Of a stretch of 64,000 nt of DNA, positions 19,902 through 27,712 are shown one piece after another (within the stretch, counting starts at the first letter, position 1; every line of letters begins with the position of its first letter). The translations under genes were made by a program, and so were the position numbers. The stretch covers positions 124,001 to 188,000 of IMG/VR virus record IMGVR_UViG_3300007735_000804; one strand, 5' to 3'. The notes below the pieces were generated by a model. The model was not told the origin of the DNA. It worked only from the letters and a program-made list of their open reading frames with translations, and made no database searches. Source of the DNA: a virus.

Positions 19902-20227
19902 TCTTCATTCTCCCAAAATGCTTTCCATTCCAATTTATCCACATCAGTCATTTCTACAACCTCAAATCCACTTACATCTTCTTGAGGTAGTGAAAGACCA
20001 AAATGTTTGATAATTAAATCTGTGGGATCGTTCACCAACCAATCTCCAAAATCTTCTGGATTATTCAGTTCATCGTGTTCGTGAGCATAAGGATTGAACT
20101 TCACACAGAAAGTCACCTTATAACCAACAGCACATTCTTTTGATTGTGTTAGAAACTCTTTTCTTTCTTCAATTTGTTTTTCAAGTACTTGAAGTTCTTC
20201 ATAAGAAAGTTTAGAAAGGTCGGTCAT
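19898..20227 (-). CDS. Unknown protein, 109 aa
   Basis: MTDLSKLSYEELQVLEKQIE opens with a helix, then a beta-rich part (AVGYKVTFCVKFNPYAHEHD). C-terminus VDKLEWKAFWENEE. Confidence 0.6.
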   Translation of the reverse strand: MTDLSKLSYEELQVLEKQIEERKEFLTQSKECAVGYKVTFCVKFNPYAHEHDELNNPEDFGDWLVNDPTDLIIKHFGLSLPQEDVSGFEVVEMTDVDKLEWKAFWENEE

Positions 20228-20400
20228 TCCTCATCCTCTTCATAAGGGAACATTTCATCATACTCCTCATCAGTAAGAGTAAGATACTGAACATTAGCAT
20301 TCTTGTGCTCTTCAGCATACACTAACTGGTAGTGTGCGAAAGAAGAAGGGTCAGTGCTAGCAAACTCTAGCAGACCATCAACAAAACAAAGGTAGTTCAT
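20224..20400 (-). CDS. Small acidic protein, 58 aa
   Basis: Start MNYLCFVDGLLEFASTDPSS at 20400, overlapping the upstream stop by four bases. Ends in an acidic run, DEEYDEMFPYEEDEE. Confidence 0.6.
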   Translation of the reverse strand: MNYLCFVDGLLEFASTDPSSFAHYQLVYAEEHKNANVQYLTLTDEEYDEMFPYEEDEE

Positions 20401-20657
20401 TCTACAATCAAACAATAACGACACTGGAAAGCAAAAGCATCCTTTTCGTGAGTAAATTTCTCCCCATTTAGTTCCCAAGAATACAGAACTTCAATCCAAG
20501 GCTTTGTGTCTCCATAAGAATTGAGACCTTCAACAGTCACAAAACCTTTGGAACCATCTGCCCGTGCCCAACGAGAACCAATTTGGATTTCGTGTGCCTT
20601 AAAGAAATGACGAACGATTGCTTTGCGTCCGTCTATGATTTCAGTTTCGTAGTCCAT
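20397..20657 (-). CDS. Unknown protein, 86 aa
   Basis: MDYETEIIDGRKAIVRHFFK; beta-rich with IGSRWARADGSKGFVTVEGL, resembling a small barrel. First gene of the run 20657 to 13782, directly below a dyad promoter. Confidence 0.65.
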   Translation of the reverse strand: MDYETEIIDGRKAIVRHFFKAHEIQIGSRWARADGSKGFVTVEGLNSYGDTKPWIEVLYSWELNGEKFTHEKDAFAFQCRYCLIVE

Positions 20658-20679
20658 CGGTTTGGTTGCTTATGAGAGT

Positions 20680-20736
20680 ATCATACCAAAAAGGGCACCT
20701 GAAATCAAGTGCCCTTGTTCCAGTTTGAGAAGTGTC
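20680..20736 (-). promoter_or_regulatory. Dyad promoter of the long small-gene operon
   Basis: TATGAT (20680-20685), 33 bases, dyad TCCAGTTTGAGAAGTGTC (20719-20736). The dyad begins right after the upstream stop codon. No other promoter of this class is visible before CP12. Confidence 0.7.
20687..20716 (-). terminator. Rho-independent terminator
   Basis: On the minus strand AAGGGCAC, a ten-base loop, GTGCCCTT followed by TTT. It ends the transcript of 20737-20937 and sits inside the spacer of the next dyad promoter. Confidence 0.75.
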
Positions 20737-20937
20737 CTAGAGAACTTCCCACTCCGTTTCCCAGTGACAATCGTTGCTTACATTCACCCAAAAGAAGTAT
20801 TTCTGGTTCTCTGATGCGAGAAACAGCATACCATCACCCTTATCCTGCTCAACAATACAGACAGGATTTCCTCCCATCATGTTAGCAAGACGATTCTTTG
20901 CTTTACTGCTCTTCGGTTTTACAGTCACTCTTCGCAT
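20737..20937 (-). CDS. Small basic protein, 66 aa
   Basis: MRRVTVKPKSSKAKNRLANM, basic N-terminus, then a beta-rich core (MLFLASENQKYFFWVNV). Overlaps 20925-21329. Confidence 0.6.
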   Translation of the reverse strand: MRRVTVKPKSSKAKNRLANMMGGNPVCIVEQDKGDGMLFLASENQKYFFWVNVSNDCHWETEWEVL

Positions 20938-21329
20938 TGTTCTTCCTCATCAGACAAGACAGTTCCCATAGGACCTTTTTTAAGACGTGCCCACTCTTCT
21001 TCTGCCTGTTGCATATCATCAAACTTCTTCCTCAGGTCTTCACCCAAAGTCAGGTCAAACTCATCAGCAACCTTACGCATATCTTCTTCTTTGCGGTGTT
21101 CACCGAATGCGAGACCACAAGCACCTTTCATAATGTTGATGTCATCGTGACCCATTGCACGGGCAACGGTTGCGAAAAAGTTAAACAGTTGATAAGTGTT
21201 AAGGTCTTCAGCAGGAATTTCAAAAGTATAATGCTCTTCGGGGAGCATCATATCATCAAAACCACTGCTGTAATGGGTGGAGGTCCATTCAGTATCAAAA
21301 GAGACTTTGAGGCGAGCTTTGTAGGTCAT
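20925..21329 (-). CDS. Unknown protein, 134 aa
   Basis: Start MTYKARLKVSFDTEW at 21329, 21 bases below the TATAAT. Contains EEHYTFEIPAEDLNTYQLFN and an acidic C-terminus ending DEEEQCEE. Function unknown. Confidence 0.65.
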   Translation of the reverse strand: MTYKARLKVSFDTEWTSTHYSSGFDDMMLPEEHYTFEIPAEDLNTYQLFNFFATVARAMGHDDINIMKGACGLAFGEHRKEEDMRKVADEFDLTLGEDLRKKFDDMQQAEEEWARLKKGPMGTVLSDEEEQCEE

Positions 21330-21350
21330 TGGTCTGTTGTGTATGAATGT

Positions 21351-21406
21351 ATTATAGAGTATCAGGAGTCTTCTGTGGAGTCTGCTGTGCCAGTTCGTCA
21401 AGTGTC
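21351..21406 (-). promoter_or_regulatory. Dyad promoter
   Basis: TATAAT (21351-21356), 32 bases, dyad GCCAGTTCGTCAAGTGTC (21389-21406). The dyad covers the upstream stop codon. Confidence 0.7.
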
Positions 21407-21760
21407 CTCGTCGGGCAGTTCTTCATTCAAATCTACATCAATTCCATCAGTGAGTTCTTTCATTCGTTCAAAGAAATCTTCATCTAATGGAATCAGTTTC
21501 TCTTCTCCACGTTCAATACGATCACACATTTCCATCAGATACTCAAGAAACTCTTTTGGATAAGTTTCATCTAGGTTGATAGAAGTCCAGAACCATTGAT
21601 AACACTCTTTGTAAGGATCGTCATCTGATAGTAGAGCATAATTCTCATAGTTTCCACTGATGAGATCTCTCCACATCTTAAAGTTATTCCAGATCTCTCT
21701 CCAACCAGTTTGGAAGCAGTGACCGATGTAATACTCAAACCAGTTCATCTTTTTGGACAT
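21398..21760 (-). CDS. Unknown acidic protein, 120 aa
   Basis: Start MSKKMNWFEYYIGHCFQTGW at 21760 (MNWFEYY at 21748 also possible). Aromatic N-terminal half, acidic C-terminus (NEELPDEDT). No family recognised. Confidence 0.6.
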   Translation of the reverse strand: MSKKMNWFEYYIGHCFQTGWREIWNNFKMWRDLISGNYENYALLSDDDPYKECYQWFWTSINLDETYPKEFLEYLMEMCDRIERGEEKLIPLDEDFFERMKELTDGIDVDLNEELPDEDT

Positions 21761-22016
21761 AGAACAATTCATCCCGCCAGTTACGACCAGCAATATCAAA
21801 ACTAAATCCTAACTTACCAAGAGTGAATAGAAATGAGAACAATCTACCATATCCCATACAGATTTGTAGATAAGGCCATTCTATCCAGTTACCATATTCA
21901 CCAATATCAAATTCAACTTGAAGAAGTGAATATCGTTCTGTAAGAAATAGTGCTAGGTAAAACTCTTTACCATAATCTTCTCTGATACCCCATTTTGCGA
22001 CTTGAAACAGTTTCAT
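21735..22016 (-). CDS. Unknown protein, 93 aa
   Basis: MKLFQVAKWGIREDYGKEFY, then SLLQVEFDIGEYGNWIEWPY and a hydrophobic FSFLFTLGKLGFSF segment. May associate with membrane. Role unknown. Confidence 0.6.
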   Translation of the reverse strand: MKLFQVAKWGIREDYGKEFYLALFLTERYSLLQVEFDIGEYGNWIEWPYLQICMGYGRLFSFLFTLGKLGFSFDIAGRNWRDELFYVQKDELV

Positions 22017-22195
22017 ACCATTTTCCTCTTATCAGTATCAAAGATTGTCCATTTTGCTATTTTAAGGCACATTAGCAGAGTTTGGTGTTCACGCTGATAC
22101 AAGTTCCAGTCACCTTTACATTTAGCAGCGTGTCTTCTACGATAGGCACAAGTCCATACGTTCTTGTATATTTGTGCCTTTTCGGTAAGTGTCAT
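22013..22195 (-). CDS. Small basic protein, 60 aa
   Basis: MTLTEKAQIYKNVWTCAYRR, all helical and positively charged (RRRHAAKCKGDW). ATGA overlaps with neighbours. Confidence 0.6.
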   Translation of the reverse strand: MTLTEKAQIYKNVWTCAYRRRHAAKCKGDWNLYQREHQTLLMCLKIAKWTIFDTDKRKMV

Positions 22196-22425
22196 TTATT
22201 TTTAAACTCTTCTTGAAGTTCTTTGGCAATTTTATATGCTCTTCTCCACATCAAATATTTTACCACTGGATTTGTTGGATTGTGAAGTATCCACCATTTA
22301 GTCTTCTCATATTGAACTCTTGCCAGTTGAGTCAGCATATAGAATGCCCTCGCTACGGATTGATCGGTAACAATCAAATACCCAACACAAAAGAATATAA
22401 TAAAGTAAATGTATGAAGCACTCAT
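22192..22425 (-). CDS. Single-pass membrane protein, 77 aa
   Basis: Start MSASYIYFIIFFCVGYLIVT at 22425 is an N-terminal membrane helix; the remainder is a basic helix (MWRRAYKIAKELQEEFKNK). Confidence 0.6.
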   Translation of the reverse strand: MSASYIYFIIFFCVGYLIVTDQSVARAFYMLTQLARVQYEKTKWWILHNPTNPVVKYLMWRRAYKIAKELQEEFKNK

Positions 22426-22592
22426 TTTGTATCTTTTTTCACAACTACTGGGCAAGTAGGAATTGATTTTTGTATCTCTTCAATTATTTCGTTTTTAATT
22501 TGTCTAGGTAAACCCTCTTTTGCTTCAATACGATTAATAACGCTAACAGCCTGACTGCAGGTAATAATCGTCGTAAGAAATAGAGCAGTCAT
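22422..22592 (-). CDS. Small exported or membrane protein, 56 aa
   Basis: ATG at 22590-22592. MTALFLTTIITCSQAVSVIN reads like a short signal sequence, perhaps with a lipobox-like cysteine. Ends SIPTCPVVVKKDTK. A late-type TATAAATA lies 23 bases upstream. Confidence 0.6.
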   Translation of the reverse strand: MTALFLTTIITCSQAVSVINRIEAKEGLPRQIKNEIIEEIQKSIPTCPVVVKKDTK

Positions 22593-22615
22593 AGCTCTCT
22601 CCTATGCTTGAAGAA

Positions 22616-22623
22616 TATTTATA
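22616..22623 (-). promoter_or_regulatory. Late-type promoter (TATAAATA)
   Basis: Exact T4 late consensus on the minus strand, 23 bases before the gene at 22592; overlaps the upstream stop codon. Confidence 0.5.
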
Positions 22624-22846
22624 GAAACTTTTCTAAAGTTGCAGTATTCTTTTTAGATATCTTAATCTGTTTTTTAATGTAAGAAAGTGCAGTATCATAG
22701 GTATTGGCAGTATGCACTTGTTGTCCGTTATGAATGATTATAAACTTTTTATCATACGGAACTGCTGCCCATATACCATCTTTGGTCACATAACCATTTG
22801 GATCTCCTGGTTTAGGATTCAGGAGACCTTCATTTTGAATGTTCAT
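22619..22846 (-). CDS. Unknown protein, 75 aa
   Basis: Start MNIQNEGLLNPKPGDPNGYV at 22846, overlapping the previous stop. Beta-rich N-terminal half (GIWAAVPYDKKFIIIHNGQQ), then a basic helix. Confidence 0.6.
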   Translation of the reverse strand: MNIQNEGLLNPKPGDPNGYVTKDGIWAAVPYDKKFIIIHNGQQVHTANTYDTALSYIKKQIKISKKNTATLEKFL

Positions 22847-22983
22847 CGGGCAGCGCAAACATTTACAATACGTCCGTTAGGATTGCGAGCAAGCACAACG
22901 TCTTGTGCTTCACGGGGACTGTTAGCATGAACCTGTTCGCTTAAGCGACGGTTACCAGCGACGTAGATAACTTCGTATTTCAT
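22843..22983 (-). CDS. Small unknown protein, 46 aa
   Basis: Start MKYEVIYVAGNRRLSEQVHA at 22983, 22 bases below a TATAAT. Beta-alpha-beta layout, ending GRIVNVCAAR. The type is familiar in cyanophages; role unknown. Confidence 0.65.
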   Translation of the reverse strand: MKYEVIYVAGNRRLSEQVHANSPREAQDVVLARNPNGRIVNVCAAR

Positions 22984-23005
22984 AGCGAGAGTTGAGAACG
23001 TGAGT

Positions 23006-23034
23006 ATTATAGCAGAAAAGTCAGCGCCTGACAA
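23006..23034 (-). promoter_or_regulatory. Sigma70-type promoter
   Basis: TTGTCA (23029-23034), 17 bases, TATAAT (23006-23011). The -35 lies in the 3' end of the helicase gene. Confidence 0.65.
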
Positions 23035-24202
23035 CGCTGATAGCAGGTAAACCCTGCTGAAACACGGTGTCTACGACCGCCTGAACGCTCTTGGCGGTGC
23101 TGACCCCCACCTTATCATAGACAGGCACACAGACCAGTCCAAAGGTCTTCTGGGCGCCTCCCAGACGGATCACGCGACCGATGCTCTGAGAGATACCGAT
23201 GTAGTCCATGTTCCGCATGAACAGAACTGCTTCCAGACCAGACACATTGATGCCCTCGGACAGAATGCTGTGATGAAGAACCACAAACTTTTTGGAGGAG
23301 TCTTTGCCCCAAGCATTGAGAGTGTCAAAGAATACCTCACGGTTGACCTTTTGACCGTCAATCACAGCACCAGTCTTGGAAGTGATATACATCCAAGAAT
23401 AACCACGCTCTTTGAGGTCAGAGCAGAAGTCAGACTGTGAAATCAGATTGATGATCTGTTTGGTAGAACGAGCGCAGATTAGGATCTTATCCAGACCGTT
23501 ATCGTCAATGGTCTCCAGCAGGTTAGCAGAGTCACGATCAGCAATCATCTGCTTGTCCTGAACCATCTCAAGTTGCTTGACCACAACTTTAGGGGGCAAA
23601 ATGTAACCTTGCTCCACCAGTTCAGGAGCAGGAACATTACAAATGACGTTGCCGTAGACCTCTGGCATATTCATACCAGGTTTAGAAATGGTTGCAGAAT
23701 GCTTTGGAGTCGCAGTGAAGAAATAGCAGCGGTCAGCAGCAGAAGCGAAGTGCTCCGTAGCAGGGAAAAAGTTACGTTGGACTGAATTGTGTGCTTCATC
23801 GAAGTAAATGGTATCAACGTGAATATCTGCCTGCTGCAGACGTTGCAGGGAGTTGTAGGTAGTGAAGATCAGTTGATGTTTGTAGGCACGACGAGACCAG
23901 TTGTGAATCTCACTGGGTTTCGTGGTGCTCTGGTGATGAGTCTCACCGCTGTGAACGTGCAGCACAGCAACGTTGGTGATAAACTCAAGGTACTCGGCAG
24001 ACAACTGCTCCGCCAGGAGGATGCGAGGTGCCACCACTACGATGGTTTTAGGAGCATCAGACTGGAACTCACGCAGAGCATCAAAGATCATCGTAGGGGT
24101 CTTGCCCGCACCAGTCGGCATGATCAGCTGACCTAGTTGATGCTGTTCCATAGCATCAAGACCACGCTGCTGGTGGGGACGAAGTTCGAACACAGGTCTC
24201 AT
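23021..24202 (-). CDS. Superfamily II DNA/RNA helicase, 393 aa
   Basis: Walker A PTGAGKT at residues 29-35, DEAH at 135-138 (FDEAHN), motif III FFTATPKHS, and motif VI QSIGRVIRLG near residue 350 place it in the SF2 family with ResIII/UvsW-like helicases. ATP-driven unwinding or branch migration in phage replication and recombination is inferred. At 393 residues it is shorter than T4 UvsW (about 500) and lacks an obvious N-terminal domain, so UvsW itself is not certain. GC content is higher than in surrounding genes. It has its own dyad promoter. Confidence 0.8.
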   Translation of the reverse strand: MRPVFELRPHQQRGLDAMEQHQLGQLIMPTGAGKTPTMIFDALREFQSDAPKTIVVVAPRILLAEQLSAEYLEFITNVAVLHVHSGETHHQSTTKPSEIHNWSRRAYKHQLIFTTYNSLQRLQQADIHVDTIYFDEAHNSVQRNFFPATEHFASAADRCYFFTATPKHSATISKPGMNMPEVYGNVICNVPAPELVEQGYILPPKVVVKQLEMVQDKQMIADRDSANLLETIDDNGLDKILICARSTKQIINLISQSDFCSDLKERGYSWMYITSKTGAVIDGQKVNREVFFDTLNAWGKDSSKKFVVLHHSILSEGINVSGLEAVLFMRNMDYIGISQSIGRVIRLGGAQKTFGLVCVPVYDKVGVSTAKSVQAVVDTVFQQGLPAISVVRR

Positions 24203-24215
24203 TGCGTATGAAACT

Positions 24216-24269
24216 ATTATAGCAGAAAACCGCCCCTAGTGCGACCCAGTGGACGGTTCTTAAAGTGGC
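24216..24269 (-). promoter_or_regulatory. Dyad promoter (30-base gap)
   Basis: TATAAT (24216-24221), dyad GACGGTTCTTAAAGTGGC (24252-24269). The gap is 30 rather than 32-33, the most deviant copy. Drives the helicase. Confidence 0.5.
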
Positions 24270-24333
24270 TTAGACTCTCATCTTCAACCCAGACAAAGGT
24301 AGTCTATATGGATTTGAGTATTATGTCAAGACC

Positions 24334-26169
24334 TTAATATAAATCGAACCATGCAGATCCATTGAATCCTTGATGTTTATTGGTGCTTGTATTGTAAATG
24401 ATCGCACCTGGTACAGTTGATAATCCAGATCTACCTGAATTTGAAACTTTTGGTGGAATCATAAATCGGAGAGTATCGCCAAAGTTTATATGATTGGATC
24501 CCGCAGCACTAAAATCTGCGAAACAACTTGGTGTAGTAGTTCCAACTCCGACTCCTTGAAAATAAGCTACACCTCTAGCGGCATCAATACTTACGTTATA
24601 CGATTGTCCTGGAGCATCATTAAAAATTGTTGTTCCAATTCCAATTCCACCATTATCATTAATTATGATTTGATTGCTGGTATAATAATTAGACCCAGAA
24701 TTTATTATCACTGGGTAAGTTTGTGAAACATTTGTTTTGATACCAATATTGCCAGATGTTCTTAATGTAGTTACAGATGTAATTCCAGTTACGAGAACAG
24801 TTCCAAGTGTGGAAATTCCTGATGTGTTTATATTACCAATAAATGTTCCAGTTATTGAATTTGCGTTAAAAGTAGTTACAGAGAAATTATTTGCAGTTAA
24901 AAGTGAATTTATAGTTAGATTACCATCAACTGTAAGATTTCCATTAACATATGAACTACCAGTTACTGTAGAAGTTCCAACAACATGTAAAGTATTAGTT
25001 GGAGTTGTGATACCCAATCCCAGACAACCACCATAAGTTAAAGTCATCAGTGGAGAGTTTGCACTCTTACCATAGATCCAGTTGAAACTACCAGTATTAA
25101 TTCCAGCGATAGAACCTAGATGTAAATAATTGTTTAGATTTCCAAGACCATAATTAATTACATCTAGAGAAGAAGTTGTGCTATACTTTTGACTTACATT
25201 AGTATTTCCAAATCTTAAATCACCATTGTTTCCAGTACGAGTAACACTTCCTCCAATTGAAATGTAAGCCTCATTACCATTATCACTTGTTAATTGAACT
25301 GATGCTCCAGTATTTGCATCACGAATATGGATGACCGCGTTAGGATTATTTGTTCCTACGCCAATTGCCCCTAAAGGTGCAATATTCAGTAGTGTATAAA
25401 TTGTAGATATTCCAGATGTAGAAAATCCACTATTGATTGAGGTAATAATTCCAATTTGTGCGTTAATTGTCCGTGTTGTTAATATTCCACTTGAATTGTA
25501 ATTATTTGCTGAAATATTAGTTACTGTGATACTTGGACTTCCACTTAAACTTAATGCAGTAGAGGCAATTCCCGTAACATTTCCCCTAAAACCACTAATT
25601 GCTGTGATAATTCCAGCAACATTGATGTTTGAAGGAAGTCTAGAATTATTTAAAGTTCCAGAAGATATATTAACCGCATCAATTCCTGTTATATTTGTCC
25701 CAAACCCAGCAAAAGATAATGCTGTCACTATTCCAGTGTAGGATGCATTTCCAGTCGAGTTGATTGTAACTCCAGTTCCAACTTGTAAATTTCCTCTTGG
25801 AATCGTAGTTCCTATACCAACACTAAAAGATGTAGAAATTGTAGAGTTACTGCTGTTTACATACCAACCATCAACAGCAATCGCATAAATTCCAGTTAAA
25901 CCAGACGCACTTCCAGAGAAAGACGTTGCAGTAACAATGCCCGTAACTGATACACCTTGAGTTGCACTTAAAACTCCTACCGTTGCGATACCAGCATATA
26001 AACTATTTGCTGTCACAAAACCAACAATTTTTGCATTTCCGCGAATATCTAAAAATTCAGTGGGAATAGAAGTTCCGATTCCCACTAAACCATTTGGATT
26101 TACAATAAAATTGTCGTCATCAATCTGAACACCATTACGAAGATTAAATGACTTTCTATAATTTGCCAT
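24334..26169 (-). CDS. Tail fibre-like structural protein, 611 aa
   Basis: Begins MANYRKSFNLRNGVQIDDDN. The body consists of short beta repeats with GIGT, VTAxSF and STSGI motifs (for example VGIGTSIPTEFLDIRG), typical of trimeric phage fibres. No S74 or collar domain is visible at its C-terminus (GAIIYNTSTNKHQGFNGSAWF is a common fibre ending in phages). A late-type promoter lies 14 bases upstream. Exact position on the virion not known. Confidence 0.75.
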   Translation of the reverse strand: MANYRKSFNLRNGVQIDDDNFIVNPNGLVGIGTSIPTEFLDIRGNAKIVGFVTANSLYAGIATVGVLSATQGVSVTGIVTATSFSGSASGLTGIYAIAVDGWYVNSSNSTISTSFSVGIGTTIPRGNLQVGTGVTINSTGNASYTGIVTALSFAGFGTNITGIDAVNISSGTLNNSRLPSNINVAGIITAISGFRGNVTGIASTALSLSGSPSITVTNISANNYNSSGILTTRTINAQIGIITSINSGFSTSGISTIYTLLNIAPLGAIGVGTNNPNAVIHIRDANTGASVQLTSDNGNEAYISIGGSVTRTGNNGDLRFGNTNVSQKYSTTSSLDVINYGLGNLNNYLHLGSIAGINTGSFNWIYGKSANSPLMTLTYGGCLGLGITTPTNTLHVVGTSTVTGSSYVNGNLTVDGNLTINSLLTANNFSVTTFNANSITGTFIGNINTSGISTLGTVLVTGITSVTTLRTSGNIGIKTNVSQTYPVIINSGSNYYTSNQIIINDNGGIGIGTTIFNDAPGQSYNVSIDAARGVAYFQGVGVGTTTPSCFADFSAAGSNHINFGDTLRFMIPPKVSNSGRSGLSTVPGAIIYNTSTNKHQGFNGSAWFDLY

Positions 26170-26178
26170 TTGAAATTT

Positions 26179-26811
26179 TTAACTATTTATTGGTCTGTTG
26201 ATCTGATAAACTTTCGGAATATATGTATCAATAGTTGCTTGTATATCAAAACTTTTACCTTTTCCAATTTTCAGATATTTGCCAAAATTGAGACTGGTAA
26301 AACTTTCATCTTCTGAACTCTTATATGCTATTGTGTTTGGTTCCGAATCATATATTGGATTTGTAATCCAAATATCTTTTTCGTTATCAACAAGATTAAT
26401 TGTCTCCCCTGTTGATATTTTAATTTGCTCACCATTTAAAGTTATGGGCGTATTAAAACAGACCCAATCAATTCCTTCATCTACATTTGTAGTAAATAAA
26501 GTATCCATATGTACAGAATAACACCATTTTGTATTATCTTCTAATGCTGTTATTAGTATTGCTTTTTGCGGTCTTCTATTAAAACAATCACCGGCAGATA
26601 CAATACCCGATGCATTACTATCAATTTCTCGACAATTAAGACTACCACTAGTTACAAAAGTACATCCATAATCTTCTATTTGATTGTCATCACCAATTGG
26701 AATTTTTGATAAGTCGCATGTAATAAATATTTCTCCTTTATTCATATTCCAATAAGATGTGCATAATTTATTTTTACTATCCCTAAATCTTTTAAATTCT
26801 ACTGGTTGCAT
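26179..26811 (-). CDS. Unknown virion-associated protein, 210 aa
   Basis: [20 protein letters not shown]; beta-rich throughout with no membrane helix. Sits between two fibre genes, with its start overlapping the stop of 26811-27707 by one base, so it likely takes part in fibre structure or assembly. No family recognised. Confidence 0.55.
   Translation of the reverse strand: MQPVEFKRFRDSKNKLCTSYWNMNKGEIFITCDLSKIPIGDDNQIEDYGCTFVTSGSLNCREIDSNASGIVSAGDCFNRRPQKAILITALEDNTKWCYSVHMDTLFTTNVDEGIDWVCFNTPITLNGEQIKISTGETINLVDNEKDIWITNPIYDSEPNTIAYKSSEDESFTSLNFGKYLKIGKGKSFDIQATIDTYIPKVYQINRPINS
26184..26191 (-). promoter_or_regulatory. Late-type promoter (AATAAATA)
   Basis: AATAAATA on the minus strand, 14 bases before the fibre gene 24334-26169. 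Confidence 0.4.
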
Positions 26812-27707
26812 TATGCTACCCCCCCTAATCTAATTCCTTCTACTAGCCAAGTTGCATAACCACTATTAACTATATAGTTTCCTCCAGATCCTCCATTGCC
26901 CCCATTGCCCCCATTGCCGTCGGTGCCCTTATTACCGCTAGATCCAAGATCTCCACCACTACCCCCAGTTCCTGATTCAGCTCTTCCGCTGTTAGAACCG
27001 CCACCACCGGCGCCGCCACTGACAAGAGTTCCACTATTGCCATCATTACCACCAGATCCACCGTTACCCGCATCATATCCTGCACCACCTCCGCCACCTC
27101 CACCATCGGAAGTATCAGTATAGCAATCTTGAGTAAAACAAGATTTAGGTATACAATAGTTTTGATATCCATATCCACCAGCGCCACCGCCACCGCCACC
27201 GCCTGCTATAGTACCATTGTTTGTAATAAAGGTGGATAATAAAAGTGTTAGAGCTGGACCACCATTACCTCCAGCATCACCATTTGTATTTCCTCCATTA
27301 CCACCTTTTCCAACAATAAAGTTATTGTTTATTAGGTATAATGAAGATCCTGCAGGAAATGTTCCAGTATCAAAAGCAGTTGATGTAGTGCTAGTAGATC
27401 CTATTACTCCATTCACCGTTACATATAATTTAACGGGTAAATTATTACTTACAATTGTTGCAATTGATTTGTACCCCCCAACAACAGATGCATTTGAAAG
27501 ATCAGAATATGCATTATAGTTTTGATTTGTACCTATTGTTCTCGTAGCGTTGATAATCTTTCCATAAAAATTAGAAAATTTTATAGGACCACTATTTGGA
27601 ATGCCTGCATCTAGTCCATAATAATTTGATAGAGATACTGGACTAGCAACACCAAATTCATCAGTTATTTCAGTAAAAGAAAGTTGCCCAGAAGATTTAA
27701 TAGTCAT
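26811..27707 (-). CDS. Glycine-rich adhesin-like tail protein, 298 aa
   Basis: N-terminus [20 protein letters not shown] (a module common at the start of phage tail proteins). The C-terminal half alternates GGNGG, GGGGGG and GTGG tracts, as in T-even gp38 receptor-binding adhesins. After a GYQNY junction comes a short three-cysteine insert ([11 protein letters not shown]). Paralogous to 36403-37272, which has a much longer cysteine insert at the same place. Likely binds the host surface. Confidence 0.7.
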   Translation of the reverse strand: MTIKSSGQLSFTEITDEFGVASPVSLSNYYGLDAGIPNSGPIKFSNFYGKIINATRTIGTNQNYNAYSDLSNASVVGGYKSIATIVSNNLPVKLYVTVNGVIGSTSTTSTAFDTGTFPAGSSLYLINNNFIVGKGGNGGNTNGDAGGNGGPALTLLLSTFITNNGTIAGGGGGGGAGGYGYQNYCIPKSCFTQDCYTDTSDGGGGGGGAGYDAGNGGSGGNDGNSGTLVSGGAGGGGSNSGRAESGTGGSGGDLGSSGNKGTDGNGGNGGNGGSGGNYIVNSGYATWLVEGIRLGGVA

Positions 27708-27712
27708 TCTTA

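Noticed and set aside
23021-24202. Calling the helicase UvsW outright
   Set aside because: The core motifs fit, but it is about 100 residues shorter than T4 UvsW and other SF2 helicases occur in cyanophages.
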